Shown: positions 31,972 through 40,077, numbered from the stretch's first letter. The stretch: 64,000 nucleotides of DNA from Bradyrhizobium huanghuaihaiense (GCF_007830635.1 NZ_VLLA01000008.1:124001-188000); one strand, 5' to 3'. Translations and numbers: made by a program. Notes: generated by a model not told the origin, from the sequence alone.

Positions 31972-32439
31972 ATGAAATCGGCAGTGTCGGCGCTCGTTCT
32001 CGGACTTGTCGCCTCGAGCTCCACGGTCTCGGCGGAGCCGGTGAGATGGACGACGTTTTCCATCCCGCAGACAGGCACCTCTGTCGATTTCCCGGCCTCG
32101 ATCTTTACCGAAGAAGCCGGCCGTCCGGACGGGTACGGACAGCGATTTCGGACGGCTGACGGCCGAGCCGACCTCACGATACAGGCCGCACCCAACGTCT
32201 CGAACGATTCACCCGCTGCATTTCTCGCAAAGAAGCATCCGCCCGCGCGCATTCAGTACAAGCGGACGACGCCTCGATTCTTTGCGGTGTCCAGCTACAA
32301 GCGCGACAAGGTCTGGTACAACCGGTGCAACTTCTCGAGCGGATTGATCCACTGCGTCCTGCTCAACTACCCGGCGAGCGAAGAGCGCGAGTGGGACCAC
32401 ATCGTAACGCGCATCAGTCTCTCGCTGAGGAACAGATAA
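31972..32439 (+). CDS. Exported hypothetical protein (155 aa)
   Basis: Signal peptide (MKSAVSALVLGLVASSSTVS, cleavage after SAEP). The mature region is a mixed alpha/beta domain starting WTTFSIPQTGTSVDFPASIF, with a GRADLTIQAA strand, two cysteines (NRCNFSSGLIHCVLLNYP, probably a disulfide) and ending WDHIVTRISLSL. Similar periplasmic proteins are widespread in rhizobia. GGAGGAGACGGG precedes the ATG and fixes the start against the longer open frame. Confidence 0.75.
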   Translation: MKSAVSALVLGLVASSSTVSAEPVRWTTFSIPQTGTSVDFPASIFTEEAGRPDGYGQRFRTADGRADLTIQAAPNVSNDSPAAFLAKKHPPARIQYKRTTPRFFAVSSYKRDKVWYNRCNFSSGLIHCVLLNYPASEEREWDHIVTRISLSLRNR

Positions 32440-32688
32440 GGCGGGCGGGATGGAGATCGCGCCTGCCGGCGAGGGCGCGAAGGCGCATAGCTGCGAGAAT
32501 ACCGAGGTTTCGGAGAGGCCGCCGCCTTTGGCTATCCTCGCGAGCGCTAGTTCTGAATAGCGGGTCGTGAGACCTTTGGCTATCCGCGACAGGCGCCGTA
32601 GTTCAACGGCGGGCGACGGTCCCTGCAGTTCAATAGGGCGGCAAGGCTATCGTTCCTCCGATCTGCCCGCGGCTCGCCGATCTGTGGT

Positions 32689-32880
32689 TCACGCGGTAGC
32701 CGCCGCCCGTCCGGCCTCGGTGATGCGATACTCGATATCTCCGGATGGAAGCGGTTCGGTTTCCACGAGACCGAGCTCCACGAGCCGCGCCACGATTTCA
32801 TGGTCGAACGTCGGCGGGCTGACCCAGGATTCGCCGAGGAGCTTCCTCAGAAAATCCCGCTCCAGATCGGTCAGCTCCAT
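32689..32880 (-). CDS. Small winged-helix-like protein (63 aa)
   Basis: MELTDLERDFLRKLLGESWV, then FDHEIVARLVELGLVETEPL and DIEYRITEAGRAAATA, a helix-helix-wing layout resembling a minimal winged HTH without other domains. Possibly a small DNA-binding regulator; there is no neighbour on the same strand to suggest a target. The start lacks a strong ribosome-binding site (GTTAGAGC). Divergent from the EcfG-promoted PRC-barrel gene at 33042. Confidence 0.6.
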   Translation of the reverse strand: MELTDLERDFLRKLLGESWVSPPTFDHEIVARLVELGLVETEPLPSGDIEYRITEAGRAAATA

Positions 32881-32981
32881 GCTCTAACTCCGCTCGCCGA
32901 CTTTTCCGGCACATTGCGGCGCGTCATCCGATCCGGCCGCTTCATCCCTGAGAAATCAACTTTTCGCCCCGGATTGTGCCA

Positions 32982-33006
32982 GGAACAGAGGCATCGTGGC
33001 CCCGTT
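32982..33006 (+). promoter_or_regulatory. Predicted sigma-EcfG promoter
   Basis: Exact GGAAC-N16-CGTT, 36 bases before the PRC-barrel gene at 33042. Confidence 0.7.
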
Positions 33007-33041
33007 GATTCCCGAAGACAACACCCAGCCAGGAGGTCAAC

Positions 33042-33407
33042 ATGACCATGGAAGATCGCGAGACGTTCAGCCTGATCGGCAGCGACAAGGTCGAGGGCAC
33101 AAACGCGTACGACGCGAAGGGCGAAAAGGTGGGCTACATCGAGCGCGTCATGATCGACAAGATCAGCGGCAAGGTGTCGTACGCGGTGCTCAGCTTCGGC
33201 GGCCTGCTCGGCATCGGCGACGATCACTATCCGCTGCCATGGCAGACGCTGAAATACGACACCAACCTCGGCGGCTATGTAGTCACCGGCATTTCCCAGG
33301 ACCAGCTCCGCGGCGCCCCCAAATACGCCGACGAGAGCAGTTGGAATTGGAGCGACCCGGCGACGACGCGCTCGGTGAACGCATATTATGGTGTGCCGGT
33401 GGCTTGA
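33042..33407 (+). CDS. Cytoplasmic PRC-barrel domain protein
   Basis: 121 residues without a signal peptide, unlike the two exported PRC proteins here. The barrel covers residues ~8-85 (FSLIGSDKVEGTNAYDAKGE, YIERVMIDKISGKVSYAVLS, LGIGDDHYPLPWQTLKYDTN); an aromatic tail follows (DESSWNWSDPATTRSVNAYY). Homologues are common stress proteins in Bradyrhizobium. Possibly a soluble ligand or protein-binding module. AGGAGG lies six bases before the ATG; EcfG-type promoter upstream. Confidence 0.88.
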   Translation: MTMEDRETFSLIGSDKVEGTNAYDAKGEKVGYIERVMIDKISGKVSYAVLSFGGLLGIGDDHYPLPWQTLKYDTNLGGYVVTGISQDQLRGAPKYADESSWNWSDPATTRSVNAYYGVPVA

Positions 33408-33524
33408 CACGGCGCATTACGGTGCTTGGCTGGCTGACGGCGGAGGTTGCTCTTCCGCCGGACTACGGACCAGCGCACTGCCGCACGCGAGACGACCCGG
33501 CTCGGTCGCCGAGGAGATTTGAAA

Positions 33525-33911
33525 GTGAGTGATGCCGTTCGTGTTCTGGTCGTGGAGGATGAAGCTCTCATCGCAAGCTTCGTCGAGGACGCCTTGTCCG
33601 ACGGCGGTTTCGAGGCCTGCTCGGTCCATTCGGGGGAAGAGGCCATGTGCACCTTTTGCGATGGCCGCGAGGGATGTCGAGTCCTGCTGACGGACGTCAA
33701 CCTGGGTGACGGCATAAGCGGCTGGGAGCTGGCGCGGCAGATCAGGGAAATCACGCCTGGCTTTCCTGTGGTCTACATGACGAGCGCCAGCGCGCCTGAC
33801 TGGCAATCGCAGGGCGTCGACGGCAGCGTCCTGATCCAAAAGCCCTTTGCGCCGGCGCAATTGGCTGCCGCCGTCTCGCAGCTACTCGGCGGCGCGACAT
33901 CGCCGGGTTGA
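33525..33911 (+). CDS. Response regulator, receiver domain only (GTG start)
   Basis: 128-residue CheY-like receiver: acidic pair in VRVLVVEDEALIASFVEDAL, phospho-acceptor Asp in LLTDVNLGDGISGWELARQI, Thr/Ser site VVYMTSASAPDW and Lys in VLIQKPFAPAQL. No output domain. GTG 33525 follows GAGGAG; the ATG at 33447 lacks homology downstream. The cognate kinase is not adjacent. Resembles the orphan receivers that often accompany HWE kinases in rhizobia. Confidence 0.85.
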   Translation: MSDAVRVLVVEDEALIASFVEDALSDGGFEACSVHSGEEAMCTFCDGREGCRVLLTDVNLGDGISGWELARQIREITPGFPVVYMTSASAPDWQSQGVDGSVLIQKPFAPAQLAAAVSQLLGGATSPG

Positions 33912-33964
33912 CCGGGAAATCGCCCGGAAACCGTGTTTCGCATAGCGCGAGAGCGGACCCGGTA

Positions 33965-34165
33965 TCAGGCTTCGCCGGAGCCGGAGAAGAGCACCGTCGG
34001 TGGGGTCGCGCGCGTGGGCGGCGAGGGCCGTCCGTAGCTCGATCCCGGTCTGCTCTTGAGCTCGTACCGTTGGGCCAGATCGAGAAGCCGCCGCCTAGTG
34101 AACGGGTCGGCCTTCTCGGCCAGATCGCGCGCCCGCTGTGCGAAGCCACTGTAGAACTCTTCCAT
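33965..34165 (-). CDS. Small helical hypothetical protein (66 aa)
   Basis: MEEFYSGFAQRARDLAEKAD then PFTRRRLLDLAQRYELKSRP is a short amphipathic helical protein, and the C-terminal third is Pro/Ser rich. Small proteins with this 'FxxRARDLAEKADPFTRRRLLDLAxRY' theme are frequent in rhizobia, often beside regulators; function unknown. The ATG at 34165 was preferred to 34186 because the conserved part begins there. Confidence 0.65.
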   Translation of the reverse strand: MEEFYSGFAQRARDLAEKADPFTRRRLLDLAQRYELKSRPGSSYGRPSPPTRATPPTVLFSGSGEA

Positions 34166-34284
34166 GACGCTACCCCACAACATCACCGAATGCCGATCTT
34201 CGATGGTCGACGAGGCTCACGTCAAGAGATCGCTTGTGCCCGCCCGGCAAAGGGCACTACGCTGACCGAGGTGGGGGAAGGCAA

Positions 34285-34467
34285 ATGTCGCTGCAGCATC
34301 CAATCCGGAAGCCGTGCCCGCACTGTGGGCGGGCGATGAAGCTCGTGCGCGACGAGGGCGCAAGAGGCGGAGAGCGCTACGTCTGCTCCGATTGCGACGA
34401 CGATCCGCTGCACGACCCCACCGCCCGGAAGTGGGTGGACGGCCCGCTGCGGCCGCCTGCGAAATAG
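34285..34467 (+). CDS. Small zinc-ribbon protein (60 aa)
   Basis: CPHCGRAMKLVRDEGARGGE and the second pair CSDCDDDPLHDPT make an intact CxxC-CxxC zinc ribbon. It is a looser relative of the proteins at 3252 and 10924 (shared CPxCxxxMxLV start) but is not preceded by the structured leader. GGAAGG lies about seven bases before ATG 34285, so the longer frame to 34234 is not used. Likely nucleic-acid or protein binding. Confidence 0.7.
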   Translation: MSLQHPIRKPCPHCGRAMKLVRDEGARGGERYVCSDCDDDPLHDPTARKWVDGPLRPPAK

Positions 34468-34573
34468 CGGTCCGGAGGGCCCGGGCTGGTCCGGACCTCG
34501 CAGCATCGGGACTGGCAAGTTCGTCACGGCCGCACCAACTCCCTTGTAGATGCCAAACATGGGGAGGTGCGAT

Positions 34574-34741
34574 GTGTCGGCTGTCGCAAATCTGCTTGCG
34601 CGAAAGCAGGCGCTCATGGAGCGACTGCAGAGCGGTACCGGACCGAACGAACGCGAGGAAATCGAGCGCCTGCTCGCGCAGATCGAGACCGCGCTGAACC
34701 TGCTCGAGTCGGGCGATGCCGCCGCCCCGGGCGAGGAATGA
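34574..34741 (+). CDS. Small coiled-coil protein (55 aa), GTG start
   Basis: Starts at GTG 34574 behind GGGGAGGTGCGAT: VSAVANLLARKQALMERLQS, then PNEREEIERLLAQIETALNL and a short acidic tail. Predicted to be one helical hairpin or coiled coil. A frameshifted paralogue is at 23322. The frame continues upstream to ATG 34550 without conservation. Function unknown. Confidence 0.65.
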   Translation: MSAVANLLARKQALMERLQSGTGPNEREEIERLLAQIETALNLLESGDAAAPGEE

Positions 34742-34755
34742 TCGGTTCGTGCCGG

Positions 34756-35001
34756 TCAGAGCGCGCTGAGATCGTCCGGAACCTCGCCGAACTTCCGGAT
34801 CAGCTTGGCGTCGCCGAAGTCGCCGCTGGACGGGTCTCCAGTCCGCGAAAAGGCGACCGCGCCCGTGCAGCCTGGTTTCCGCGAGAGCGCTTCGGCGCGC
34901 ATGACGGCGGCGTTGGCACTCAGGCACTCGACCGCCTCGCCGGGCGCGACGCCGTCATCGGCCATGACGAACGGCAATGCCACGTAGTAGGTGACGTCCA
35001 T
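34756..35001 (-). CDS. Small hypothetical protein (81 aa)
   Basis: MDVTYYVALPFVMADDGVAP, then CLSANAAVMRAEALSRKPGC and TGAVAFSRTGDPSSGDFGDA, and ends KLIRKFGEVPDDLSAL. A compact alpha/beta protein of a family I recognise only as conserved in Bradyrhizobium-type genomes. ATG 35001 is preceded by AGGAGTGACTGCG, better than ATG 35010. Five bases downstream of the 35007 gene stop, so the pair is co-transcribed. Confidence 0.7.
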   Translation of the reverse strand: MDVTYYVALPFVMADDGVAPGEAVECLSANAAVMRAEALSRKPGCTGAVAFSRTGDPSSGDFGDAKLIRKFGEVPDDLSAL

Positions 35002-35006
35002 CGCAG

Positions 35007-35261
35007 TCACTCCTTGCGTTCGCGGTGCGGGCCATGCCGCCCCCGTGAATATCCTTTCGAGACCGCCGCACGCAGCTCGTTGGCCTCGGCCTCGAGAAAG
35101 TCGATGGCGATCAACAACGCCTTGACCGCCTCCCGGGGGTCTCCGCCGCAGACTTCGATGGCCTGGTCGGCGGCGCGCTCAAGATCGCCCTTGGCGAGCG
35201 CAGCAGGTTCGGAAGCGGCGGACATGCTTTCTATGTTCTCTATTTGTTCCATATGAGTCAA
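35007..35261 (-). CDS. Small hypothetical protein (84 aa)
   Basis: A central helix pair (GDLERAADQAIEVCGGDPRE, AVKALLIAIDFLEAEANELR) and a basic Gly/Arg tail. In-frame starts exist at 35261, 35252 and 35225; the first is given. It is the promoter-proximal gene of a two-gene unit with 34756 and is divergent from ku2. No function can be assigned. Confidence 0.65.
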   Translation of the reverse strand: MTHMEQIENIESMSAASEPAALAKGDLERAADQAIEVCGGDPREAVKALLIAIDFLEAEANELRAAVSKGYSRGRHGPHRERKE

Positions 35262-35392
35262 TGGGCATCCGTCGGATTCCGCCGGTGGCGAGGACCGTAC
35301 GGATGAATCTTCGCCCGGAGAGGCCCGCCCGTCGGAACTGCCATCTGCCGTTCGTCTTGACTCCAGGCCACCCCAATGGAGTTCTGCGTAAC

Positions 35393-36316
35393 ATGGCCCC
35401 GCGCGCCAACTGGAAAGGCTTCCTGCGTCTGTCCCTCGTCACCTGTCCGGTGGCGCTCTACCCCGCGACGTCGGAGAGCGAGAAGATCTCGTTCAATCAG
35501 CTCAATCGCGAGACCGGCCATCGCATCAAATACCTGAAGGTCGATGCGGATACCGGCGACGAGGTGCAGAACGAGGACATCGTCAAGGGCTACGAGTTTG
35601 AGAAGGGCCAATACATCGAGGTGTCGAAGGAAGAGCTCGAGGAGATCGCGCTGGAGTCCACTCGCACCATCGAGATCGACGAGTTCGTTGACAAGGCCGA
35701 CATCGATCCGCGCTACCTGATCCGCCCGTACTACGTCCGCCCGGACGGCAAGGTCGGCCACGACGCTTTCGCGGTGATCCGCGAGACAATTCGCGAGATG
35801 GACAAGGTCGCCGTCGGCCGCGTGGTGCTGACCAACCGCGAGCACATCGTCGCCCTCGAGGCAATGGACAAGGGGCTCGTCGGTACGCTGCTGCGCTACC
35901 CCTACGAAGTCCGTAGCGAGCAGGAGTATTTCGACGAGATTCAGGACGTGAAGGTCACGAAGGACATGCTGGATCTCGCCAAGCACATCGTGAATCAGAA
36001 GGCCGGGCGGTTCGAGCCGGAGAAGTTCGAGGACCACTATGAGACCGCGCTGATCCACCTCATCAACCGGAAGCGCGCCGGAAAACCGATCACGCCGAAG
36101 GAGCGGCCAGCATCGACCAATGTCGTCGACCTGATGGAGGCGCTGCGCCGATCCGTCGGCAAGGAGGCCGCGCCGGCGAAGGCTGCCAACCCGGCCAAGA
36201 AGCCGCGCAAGGCGGCAGCCGGCCAGAAGGAAATGCTGATGTCGATCGAGGGCAAGAAGCCGGCGAAGGAAGCGGCGGCGAAAAAGTCGGCCAAGCCGCA
36301 GCGGAAGTCGGCGTAA
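35393..36316 (+). CDS. ku: Ku protein, copy 2 (intact)
   Basis: 307-residue Ku with ring domain from MAPRANWKGFLRLSLVTCPV, KISFNQLNRETGHRIKYLKV, IEIDEFVDKADIDPRYLIRP to YETALIHLINRKRAGKPITP, followed by a Lys/Ala-rich C-terminal DNA-binding tail. It starts at a normal ATG, unlike copy 1. Both ku genes share the block GGAGTTCTGCGTA just before the original ATG and a GGAAC-N10-CGTTCG element further up. Two Ku proteins may form homo- or heterodimers with different tails. Confidence 0.93.
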   Translation: MAPRANWKGFLRLSLVTCPVALYPATSESEKISFNQLNRETGHRIKYLKVDADTGDEVQNEDIVKGYEFEKGQYIEVSKEELEEIALESTRTIEIDEFVDKADIDPRYLIRPYYVRPDGKVGHDAFAVIRETIREMDKVAVGRVVLTNREHIVALEAMDKGLVGTLLRYPYEVRSEQEYFDEIQDVKVTKDMLDLAKHIVNQKAGRFEPEKFEDHYETALIHLINRKRAGKPITPKERPASTNVVDLMEALRRSVGKEAAPAKAANPAKKPRKAAAGQKEMLMSIEGKKPAKEAAAKKSAKPQRKSA

Positions 36317-36339
36317 TCTTCTGAGACACCAAGCGGATT

Positions 36340-36364
36340 GGAACGAATGGGTTCGCGAAGCGTC
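36340..36364 (+). promoter_or_regulatory. Weak EcfG-type promoter
   Basis: GGAAC-N16-CGTC, one mismatch, 114 bases before the 36478 gene. Confidence 0.35.
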
Positions 36365-36404
36365 GAATCCTTGCCCCCGGCCCCCAAAAGCCCCGCCGGG
36401 GGAA

Positions 36405-36421
36405 AACCTACCCCCTAGGTT
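36405..36421. promoter_or_regulatory. AACCTA-CCCCC-TAGGTT palindrome
   Basis: Perfect 6-bp inverted repeat with a five-base spacer, 57 bases before the ATG at 36478; a possible operator. Confidence 0.4.
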
Positions 36422-36477
36422 GGCGGTCCGAATGCGCAACATAGCGCAAGGACCGTTTGCGCCCGAAGGAGGGAGCA

Positions 36478-36675
36478 ATGAACAATCGCACCTCAAACCG
36501 GAGGATGCCCACCGCGGCCCAACGGGAAGCCCAGAAGGTGTTTCGCGACACGCGCGCGGAGGCACCGGTCTCCGAGCATGAGCGCGACCAACAGGCATTC
36601 CATGCGAACCGGGAGCGCCTGAAGGCGGAGCGGCTGGCTCGCGAAGCGGCCGTCGAACACAAGTCCAAGACCTGA
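36478..36675 (+). CDS. Small charged helical protein (65 aa)
   Basis: The N-terminus MNNRTSNRRMPTAAQREAQK is followed by VSEHERDQQAFHANRERLKA and ERLAREAAVEHKSKT. Highly charged, predicted to be a single long helix, cytoplasmic. GAAGGAGGGAGCA stands before the ATG, one of the best ribosome-binding sites in the window, so it should be well translated. No known function. Confidence 0.75.
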   Translation: MNNRTSNRRMPTAAQREAQKVFRDTRAEAPVSEHERDQQAFHANRERLKAERLAREAAVEHKSKT

Positions 36676-36695
36676 TCGTTGCGTCCGCAGTGACG

Positions 36696-37865
36696 CTAGT
36701 TTCGTCTCTGCTGCAGCGAATGTTCGAGAAAGAAACGCAGCATCTCCCTCGTCGCATCCGGTCCGTCCGGATCGGTGTAGGATCCGGCGGGGCTGCCTCC
36801 CGACCATGCGTGTCCGGCTCCGTGGATTTCCCAGTGTTCGAGGATTCCGCGCCCGCCGGAGTCGGCGTGGACCGTGCGAGTGTAGGCATGCCCTCCTGGT
36901 ACCCGCCCGCGATGCACCTTCGCCTTCGTGCGGGATTCGCCGAGCGACTGTCGGACGATCCGAGTGCCGTTCTTGGAATGCACCGTGGTGTCACGATCGC
37001 CGTGGAAGACGATTGTGGGCACGGGCGGGCCGTCGCCCGGCATTGCCTCAGGCCCGCCGCCTTGCTTCATGGCCATCAGCGCGGAGGGTAGGTCGCTGGC
37101 TGCTCCGCAGGCCAGTCCGGAATGAATGGCGATCGCCGCGTAGAGGTCGCCGTACGTCGATCCCATGACGGCCGCGGCCGCGGCCCCGGCGGACAGTCCG
37201 GCGACGTAGACGCGTTCCGGATTGACTGAATAGTCGCGCATGATCTGGCGGGTGATACCGGCGATGAGCGAGGGCTCGCCTCTGTCGCGCTGCTGATCGG
37301 CCGGCCGAAACCAATTCCAGCATTTCGCCTGGTTCGCTTCCGTCCGCTGCTCGGGATAGGCCACGAAGCAGGTCTGTTCTTCGGCGATGAAGTTCATCCG
37401 CGTGCCCGCGGCGAAATCCTCAGGCGACTGCGTGCAGCCGTGGAGCATGATCACCAGGGGAATGGCCTGGCCATGATAGCCGCTCGGGATGAAGAGACGG
37501 TAGGCGCGGCTCCCTGCGGCGTTTGCGTAGACGCCTTCGACGAACCTGGCGCCGTCCGGCACGATATCCGCCACGGACGGCGGCGCACGCCTCAGGGCTC
37601 CTCGTCCGAGCCCGTGGATGCTGTTGGCAAGATCCACTTGCGGCCGGGCCGTGCGACGCGGACGCCTCATCTCCCTGGCGTTCGCCTTGGCCTCGATGGT
37701 CGGCGGTTCTATTCCTGCGGCAGGGGCGGGGTGACGGGTCGTCGGTGCGGTAGCGCCCCGCTCTTCCTCGCCCCGAAGCATGCGCTGAAGCAGCGCGGTG
37801 GCCTCGACGAGTTGACCTGAGCGCGTGAGGCGTGTGGCTTCGCGAATGATGTCCTGGTTCAGCAT
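36696..37865 (-). CDS. PHB-depolymerase-family esterase (LpqC-like)
   Basis: Alpha/beta hydrolase of the extracellular PHB depolymerase / feruloyl-esterase type, here without a signal peptide, so probably intracellular. Residues ~1-90 are a helical, low-conservation region. The catalytic domain starts around VYANAAGSRAYRLFIPSGYH, has the oxyanion signature IPLVIMLHGCTQSPEDFAAG, the lipase box GLSAGAAAAAV (nucleophile Ser), an Asp in FHGDRDTTVHSKNG, and the His in EIHGAGHAWSGGSPAGSYTD. 389 residues. Four bases after the RHH regulator gene, so they form an operon. Links to PHB turnover together with the phasin at 6513. Confidence 0.88.
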   Translation of the reverse strand: MLNQDIIREATRLTRSGQLVEATALLQRMLRGEEERGATAPTTRHPAPAAGIEPPTIEAKANAREMRRPRRTARPQVDLANSIHGLGRGALRRAPPSVADIVPDGARFVEGVYANAAGSRAYRLFIPSGYHGQAIPLVIMLHGCTQSPEDFAAGTRMNFIAEEQTCFVAYPEQRTEANQAKCWNWFRPADQQRDRGEPSLIAGITRQIMRDYSVNPERVYVAGLSAGAAAAAVMGSTYGDLYAAIAIHSGLACGAASDLPSALMAMKQGGGPEAMPGDGPPVPTIVFHGDRDTTVHSKNGTRIVRQSLGESRTKAKVHRGRVPGGHAYTRTVHADSGGRGILEHWEIHGAGHAWSGGSPAGSYTDPDGPDATREMLRFFLEHSLQQRRN

Positions 37866-37869
37866 GACC

Positions 37870-38289
37870 TTACCTCGTCCTGTCGGCGAGAGCGGACTTG
37901 ATCGCCGGACTCGCATGCAGGGCCCCCAGCACAGAGACCGATGCAATCGTCGCGCGGGCAAGCTCCGGCGTGACATCTTGGGCGATGGTGGCAAGGCCCA
38001 GAACATTGATGTGCAGCATCTCGCCCGCGTGCCGCGCTGCTTCGAGATCATCGCGGCTGTAGTTTCGCAAGCCCAGGTCCAGGCTCTTTCGCGCCGTGGA
38101 CTGCTTGACCACGTCGGCATGGCGCTCGAGCTGGTTGCGGATCGCGGTCCGAATGAAATCCGTGCGGTTCGAATAGAAGCCTTCCTGCACCATCAAATCG
38201 ACCTGACCGAGATCGACAAAGCCAAGATTGATCGTGATTTTTTCCGTGTCGGACGGCTTTTGTCGGATTTCGAGAATGTTGCTCGGCAT
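37870..38289 (-). CDS. Ribbon-helix-helix (CopG/Arc-type) regulator
   Basis: 139 residues; the N-terminal part KITINLGFVDLGQVDLMVQE then GFYSNRTDFIRTAIRNQLER is an RHH DNA-binding unit (beta strand, two helices). The C-terminal ~75 residues are a helical extension (LEAARHAGEMLHINVLGLAT) also seen in rhizobial CopG-like regulators beside PHB depolymerase genes. It likely represses its own operon; four CATCC/GGATG half-sites stand just upstream of its start. AAGGTG precedes the ATG. Confidence 0.8.
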   Translation of the reverse strand: MPSNILEIRQKPSDTEKITINLGFVDLGQVDLMVQEGFYSNRTDFIRTAIRNQLERHADVVKQSTARKSLDLGLRNYSRDDLEAARHAGEMLHINVLGLATIAQDVTPELARATIASVSVLGALHASPAIKSALADRTR

Positions 38290-38295
38290 CACCTT

Positions 38296-38334
38296 ACCAT
38301 CCCTAAGACATCCATTTGGATGGTATATGGATGT
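38296..38334. promoter_or_regulatory. Array of CATCC/GGATG half-sites, probable RHH operator
   Basis: ACCATCC, CATCC, GGATGGT and GGATG follow one another 7 to 45 bases upstream of the regulator start; the centre is the perfect palindrome CATCCATTTGGATG (38309-38322). Confidence 0.6.
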
Positions 38335-38467
38335 TCAGCCTTGGAGCGTCAAGGGGGCGTGCCCCCGCGTGATCGCGGCAGGGGGCGCGATGATGCAGAG
38401 CGCTCTGGCGTAGCTCACGCGTCTGCGGGCGGCTGCCTCCGTGAGGACGGCCGGACGGGCAAGCCGT

Positions 38468-38737
38468 CTAGTCGGACTCAATCGGGCACTCCGGGCAGGT
38501 GTCGCCGATCGATTCCAGGACATCGCGGACCTCGGCGACAGTCTCTTCCGGAGAGAAGCCGGCCGGCGAATCCTGACGTGCGATGACGAAGGCCCGCTCG
38601 CGAGCGTGAGGGTCCGACCGATCTTGCATCCACCCGTGCTCCTCGCACTCGCGGATGGCGCCGGCTTCCTGCAGCACCGATATCGCCCAGCCCCGGAGCG
38701 TCCGGGTCGCCGATCGTCGTTCCTTCGTCACCAGCAT
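38468..38737 (-). CDS. Hypothetical protein (89 aa)
   Basis: MLVTKERRSATRTLRGWAIS then VLQEAGAIRECEEHGWMQDR, a second part (ERAFVIARQDSPAGFSPEET) and the C-terminal pair CPECP. It has the character of a small rhizobial protein with a helical core; I know no function. The longer frame upstream is arginine/serine rich and not used. A GGCAGGAGCAAATC sequence provides a plausible ribosome-binding site. Confidence 0.65.
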   Translation of the reverse strand: MLVTKERRSATRTLRGWAISVLQEAGAIRECEEHGWMQDRSDPHARERAFVIARQDSPAGFSPEETVAEVRDVLESIGDTCPECPIESD

Positions 38738-38868
38738 CGAGATTTGCTCCTGCCGGGACGAATCCTTCCGGCCGCCCGCTCGTTCCCGGCGGTTAGCACG
38801 GGTCAGGGATTCGCAATCGTTAGGGCTACCGCTTGTCCACGTGTTCCGCTGGGTCTGTGCAATGGTCG

Positions 38869-39795
38869 TTACACCGACCGAGTCCGCCGCACCTTCGTCG
38901 AAGGATTGGTCTTCGTCAGCCCTGCAAGAAGAGGAGCGTAAGTGGAGAGCCTGCTGGCCAGGAATTCCGTGAAAAGCCGCACGCGCTTCGTCTTGCGGGT
39001 CTCCCCCTGCGTGAGAAGCCAAAGCGTGCCGTACGTGTGAAGGTCGCTGCCCGGCACTCTCGCCAGCAGCGGGTCCGCATCTCCGACGAAACACGGCAGC
39101 GTCGTGATCCCCAGTCCCTGTCGGACGGCGGCAACCTGACCCTCGGCGTCCGTGACCCTAAACGGAACCTGCGTGGTGCGGAGCTCGCCCGCGCTGGCCC
39201 AGTCCGGGATGCCATGCATGCTGATGACGATCCACCGAGCCGGGTCGGGCGCTCCCGAGCGCATTGCGGCAAGGCGTGCGCGGGACATGTAGACGCCTCC
39301 GAACACGTCAGGTCCCTTCAAGCCGTGAAGATTGAGCGGCAAGGTCTTGCGGTCGTAGACCACGCGGATGGCGACATCGGCCTCCCGGTTGGTCAGGTTG
39401 ACCAACTCGCCCGACGCCAAGATGTCCATCTCGATGTCCGGATGCTGCCGTGCGAACTCGGCGAAGTCGGGCATGAGTAGGTACGTCGCGAGAGGAGGAG
39501 CCAGCGTCACGCGCAGAAGCCCGCGTACGCTCTGGTCTCGTCCGAGGATACGCGTCTCAAGCTTGTGCGACGACGCTTCCATCTGCTCCGCGAGTTCGAG
39601 AACCTCCTCGCCCGCCGCCGTCAGGCGGTAGCCCGAGGGCAGCTTCTCGAACATCTGCGTCCCGAGGCGTTCTTCCAGCTGCGCGACGCGCCGAAGCACG
39701 GTCGCATGGTTCACGCCGACGCGTTCGGCGGCCGCTCTCACCGAACCTCCGCGCGCGACGGCGAGAAAATAGCGAACGTCATCCCAATCGATCAT
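38869..39795 (-). CDS. LysR-type transcriptional regulator
   Basis: 308 residues: N-terminal winged HTH (MIDWDDVRYFLAVARGGSVR, AAAERVGVNHATVLRRVAQL, EERLGTQMFEKLPSGYRLTA), a linker helix and a C-terminal periplasmic-binding-like co-inducer domain (VRGLLRVTLAPPLATYLLMP onward). The inducer is unknown. Divergent from the SDR/methyltransferase/NTF2-like operon at 40078, which it probably controls. The ATG at 39795 starts the HTH; upstream codons are not homologous. Confidence 0.9.
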   Translation of the reverse strand: MIDWDDVRYFLAVARGGSVRAAAERVGVNHATVLRRVAQLEERLGTQMFEKLPSGYRLTAAGEEVLELAEQMEASSHKLETRILGRDQSVRGLLRVTLAPPLATYLLMPDFAEFARQHPDIEMDILASGELVNLTNREADVAIRVVYDRKTLPLNLHGLKGPDVFGGVYMSRARLAAMRSGAPDPARWIVISMHGIPDWASAGELRTTQVPFRVTDAEGQVAAVRQGLGITTLPCFVGDADPLLARVPGSDLHTYGTLWLLTQGETRKTKRVRLFTEFLASRLSTYAPLLAGLTKTNPSTKVRRTRSV

Positions 39796-40077
39796 GGTGC
39801 AATACAGCACCGGTTGGAGCCCATTCCGAAGCCTCCGTCTAGGTGGCAGATCAATAAAACATAGCCGCATTCGTAGGCTTTTGCGAACAAGAAAGGGCCG
39901 CCTGCTAACGGCCGGTCTCTGTGGAGCTTGGTCGGAACCGCAGCCTCCGAACCGGTTCGATTTCGCACCAGCGATGTGCGCGTTTACGCACTCAAAGCCG
40001 GACCCGGTCAGGCCTATTTCGAGGACGTCGCGGGGACGTCCCCGAAAAATCAAAGCAAAGCCCGAAGGAAAGATGTC

